A stretch of 6,168 nt of DNA from the NCBI GenBank assembly GCA_902462475.1, contig CABQCB010000119.1, positions 1-6,168 on the forward strand, in the 5' to 3' direction. Positions within the stretch are counted from its first letter, which is position 1; every line of letters begins with the position of its first letter. The notes beneath the pieces are model-generated. The model ran no database searches. It had not been told where the DNA came from and worked only from the letters and a program-made list of their open reading frames with translations. The stretch comes from an uncultured Oscillibacter sp. GTDB lineage: Bacteria > Bacillota_A > Clostridia > Oscillospirales > Oscillospiraceae. The translations under genes were made by a program, and so were the position numbers. Positions 5,283-6,168 of this stretch are shown one piece after another.

Positions 5283-6168
5283 ATGCATATCTATACCACG
5301 GGACAGTGGGTCCTTCTGTTTTTCTTTTACTGCTTTTGCGGCTGGGTCTGGGAGAGCTGCTACGTTTCTTTGTGCCAGCGCCGCTGGGTGAACCGGGGCT
5401 TTCTCCATGGGCCGCTGCTGCCCATCTATGGCTCCGGCGCCATTTTGATCTTGTTCGTCACGCTGCCGGCGGCAGACCACCTGTGGCTGGTGTATGTGCT
5501 GGGGCTGGTGGCCGCCACGGCGCTGGAGTATGTCACCGGCGCTGTCATGGAGCGGCTGTTCGGCGTGCGCTACTGGGACTATTCTCACCATTGGTGCAAT
5601 CTCAACGGCTATATCTGCCTGAGTAGCTCCCTTGCCTGGGGCTTCTTCTCCGTGCTGCTGGTGCGCTTTATCCACCCGCCGGTGGGGCGGCTGCTGGCTG
5701 ACGTGCCCTCCTTTTTGGTGGACCCGGCGGCCCTGGTGCTGACCATCGCGTTCACGGTGGACGTGGTACGTTCTACCCAGGAGGCTTTGGACCTGCGGGA
5801 GATGCTCACCCGTCTTGCCGAGGAGAACGAGGATATCCGCCGCCTGGCCCGCCGGGCGGAGGTGGCCGCCGCCTTTGCCGGGGATGACCTGCGCCGCTTC
5901 CGGGAGCGGACGGAGGTGGAAAAGCTGCTGCTGCAAAACCGCATCGAGTCGGAGCTGGCCGAGCAGCGTGAGGCTCATCAGGCCCGGAAGATCCGCCGCC
6001 GGGAGGCCGCCCAGGAGCGTATCCGCCGCCGGACGGAGGCCAAGCTCCAGGTCCTGGCCAACATCGCCCAGACGCTGGAGATGGCCCGCAGCAACCTGGA
6101 GAACGTGGCCGACGCGGCAGATTCTTCTCTGGACAGCCGCCGGGCAGAGCTGGACGATTGCATCGCCC
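5283..6168 (+). CDS. PF06541 (putative ABC transporter permease, CmpB-like) membrane protein with long charged C-terminal tail, partial
   Basis: The frame is open from the ATG at 5283 to the window edge (295 codons), so the C-terminus is missing. The N-terminal part is the PF06541 / DUF1113 family. It shows FFFYCFCGWVWESCYVS (13-29), then VNRGFLHGPLLPIYG (36-50), LEYVTGAVMERLFGVRYWDY (81-100) and CNLNGYICLSSSLAWGF (105-121). Hydrophobic segments lie near 8-26, 46-61, 66-85, 112-130 and 147-162. The family is annotated as an ABC permease, but no ATPase or transport data are evident here, so the function is unknown. From about residue 163 the protein becomes a long, soluble, Arg/Glu/Ala-rich helix, probably a cytoplasmic coiled coil. 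The gene starts seven bases after CorC ends, implying co-transcription. Confidence 0.88.
   Translation, partial: MHIYTTGQWVLLFFFYCFCGWVWESCYVSLCQRRWVNRGFLHGPLLPIYGSGAILILFVTLPAADHLWLVYVLGLVAATALEYVTGAVMERLFGVRYWDYSHHWCNLNGYICLSSSLAWGFFSVLLVRFIHPPVGRLLADVPSFLVDPAALVLTIAFTVDVVRSTQEALDLREMLTRLAEENEDIRRLARRAEVAAAFAGDDLRRFRERTEVEKLLLQNRIESELAEQREAHQARKIRRREAAQERIRRRTEAKLQVLANIAQTLEMARSNLENVADAADSSLDSRRAELDDCIA

Noticed and set aside
4052..5284. A 410-codon open frame on the minus strand opposite CorC
   Set aside because: It has the same register effect and the same biased, domain-free composition. The plus-strand CorC frame has clear family motifs throughout.
5181..5978. A 265-codon minus-strand frame opposite the PF06541 gene
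   Set aside because: The plus-strand frame in this region is continuous and has the PF06541 motifs. The minus frame has no recognisable domain or ribosome site.
1..6168. Mobile element, CRISPR, toxin-antitoxin or phage defence system
   Set aside because: I found no transposase or integrase motifs, terminal repeats, regularly spaced repeats or defence domains. The genes look like ordinary chromosomal housekeeping and surface genes.

Overview
The window looks like chromosomal DNA of a GC-rich, Gram-positive gut-type Clostridia, most probably in or near the Oscillospiraceae (Flavonifractor, Oscillibacter and Lawsonibacter-like genera). This is an inference. It rests on AGGAGG-type ribosome binding sites, sigma-A-like promoters with 17-nt spacers, intrinsic terminators, a secreted protein with three SLH cell-wall anchors, and strong GC-ending codon preference. 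There are no phage genes, transposases, CRISPR arrays, rRNAs or tRNAs.

Layout. Bases 1-35 hold a terminator hairpin shared between the leftward operon and an unseen gene beyond the left edge. Bases 43-458 (minus strand) hold a two-gene operon: a 70-aa zinc-ribbon protein (DUF2082 type) followed by a 61-aa ferredoxin with a single [4Fe-4S] cluster. Bases 459-673 form a divergent promoter region with a good sigma-A promoter in each direction; the rightward one carries a perfect inverted repeat over its -10 box. Bases 674-3727 (plus strand) encode a 1017-aa exported wall protein: signal peptide, phosphodiester glycosidase (NAGPA-type) domain, Ig-like and carbohydrate-binding-like modules, and three SLH repeats. 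A strong terminator follows it.

Bases 3787-6168 hold a second rightward operon. It starts with an extended -10 promoter and a leader of about 165 nt that has a 5' hairpin, a possible 21-codon reading frame and a terminator-like hairpin before the first gene. The first gene is a CNNM/CorC-family (DUF21-CBS-CorC_HlyC) membrane protein, probably a Mg2+ exporter. Seven bases later comes a PF06541 membrane protein with a long charged helical tail, which runs off the right edge.

How the genes relate. The wall glycosidase is a stand-alone unit closed by its own terminator, probably acting on surface glycan or teichoic-acid-like phosphodiesters. The CorC and PF06541 genes are tightly coupled and likely co-transcribed. 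The most interesting non-coding signal is the leader of this second operon, which has the layout of a transcription attenuator: a small reading frame whose stop codon lies in the left arm of a terminator.
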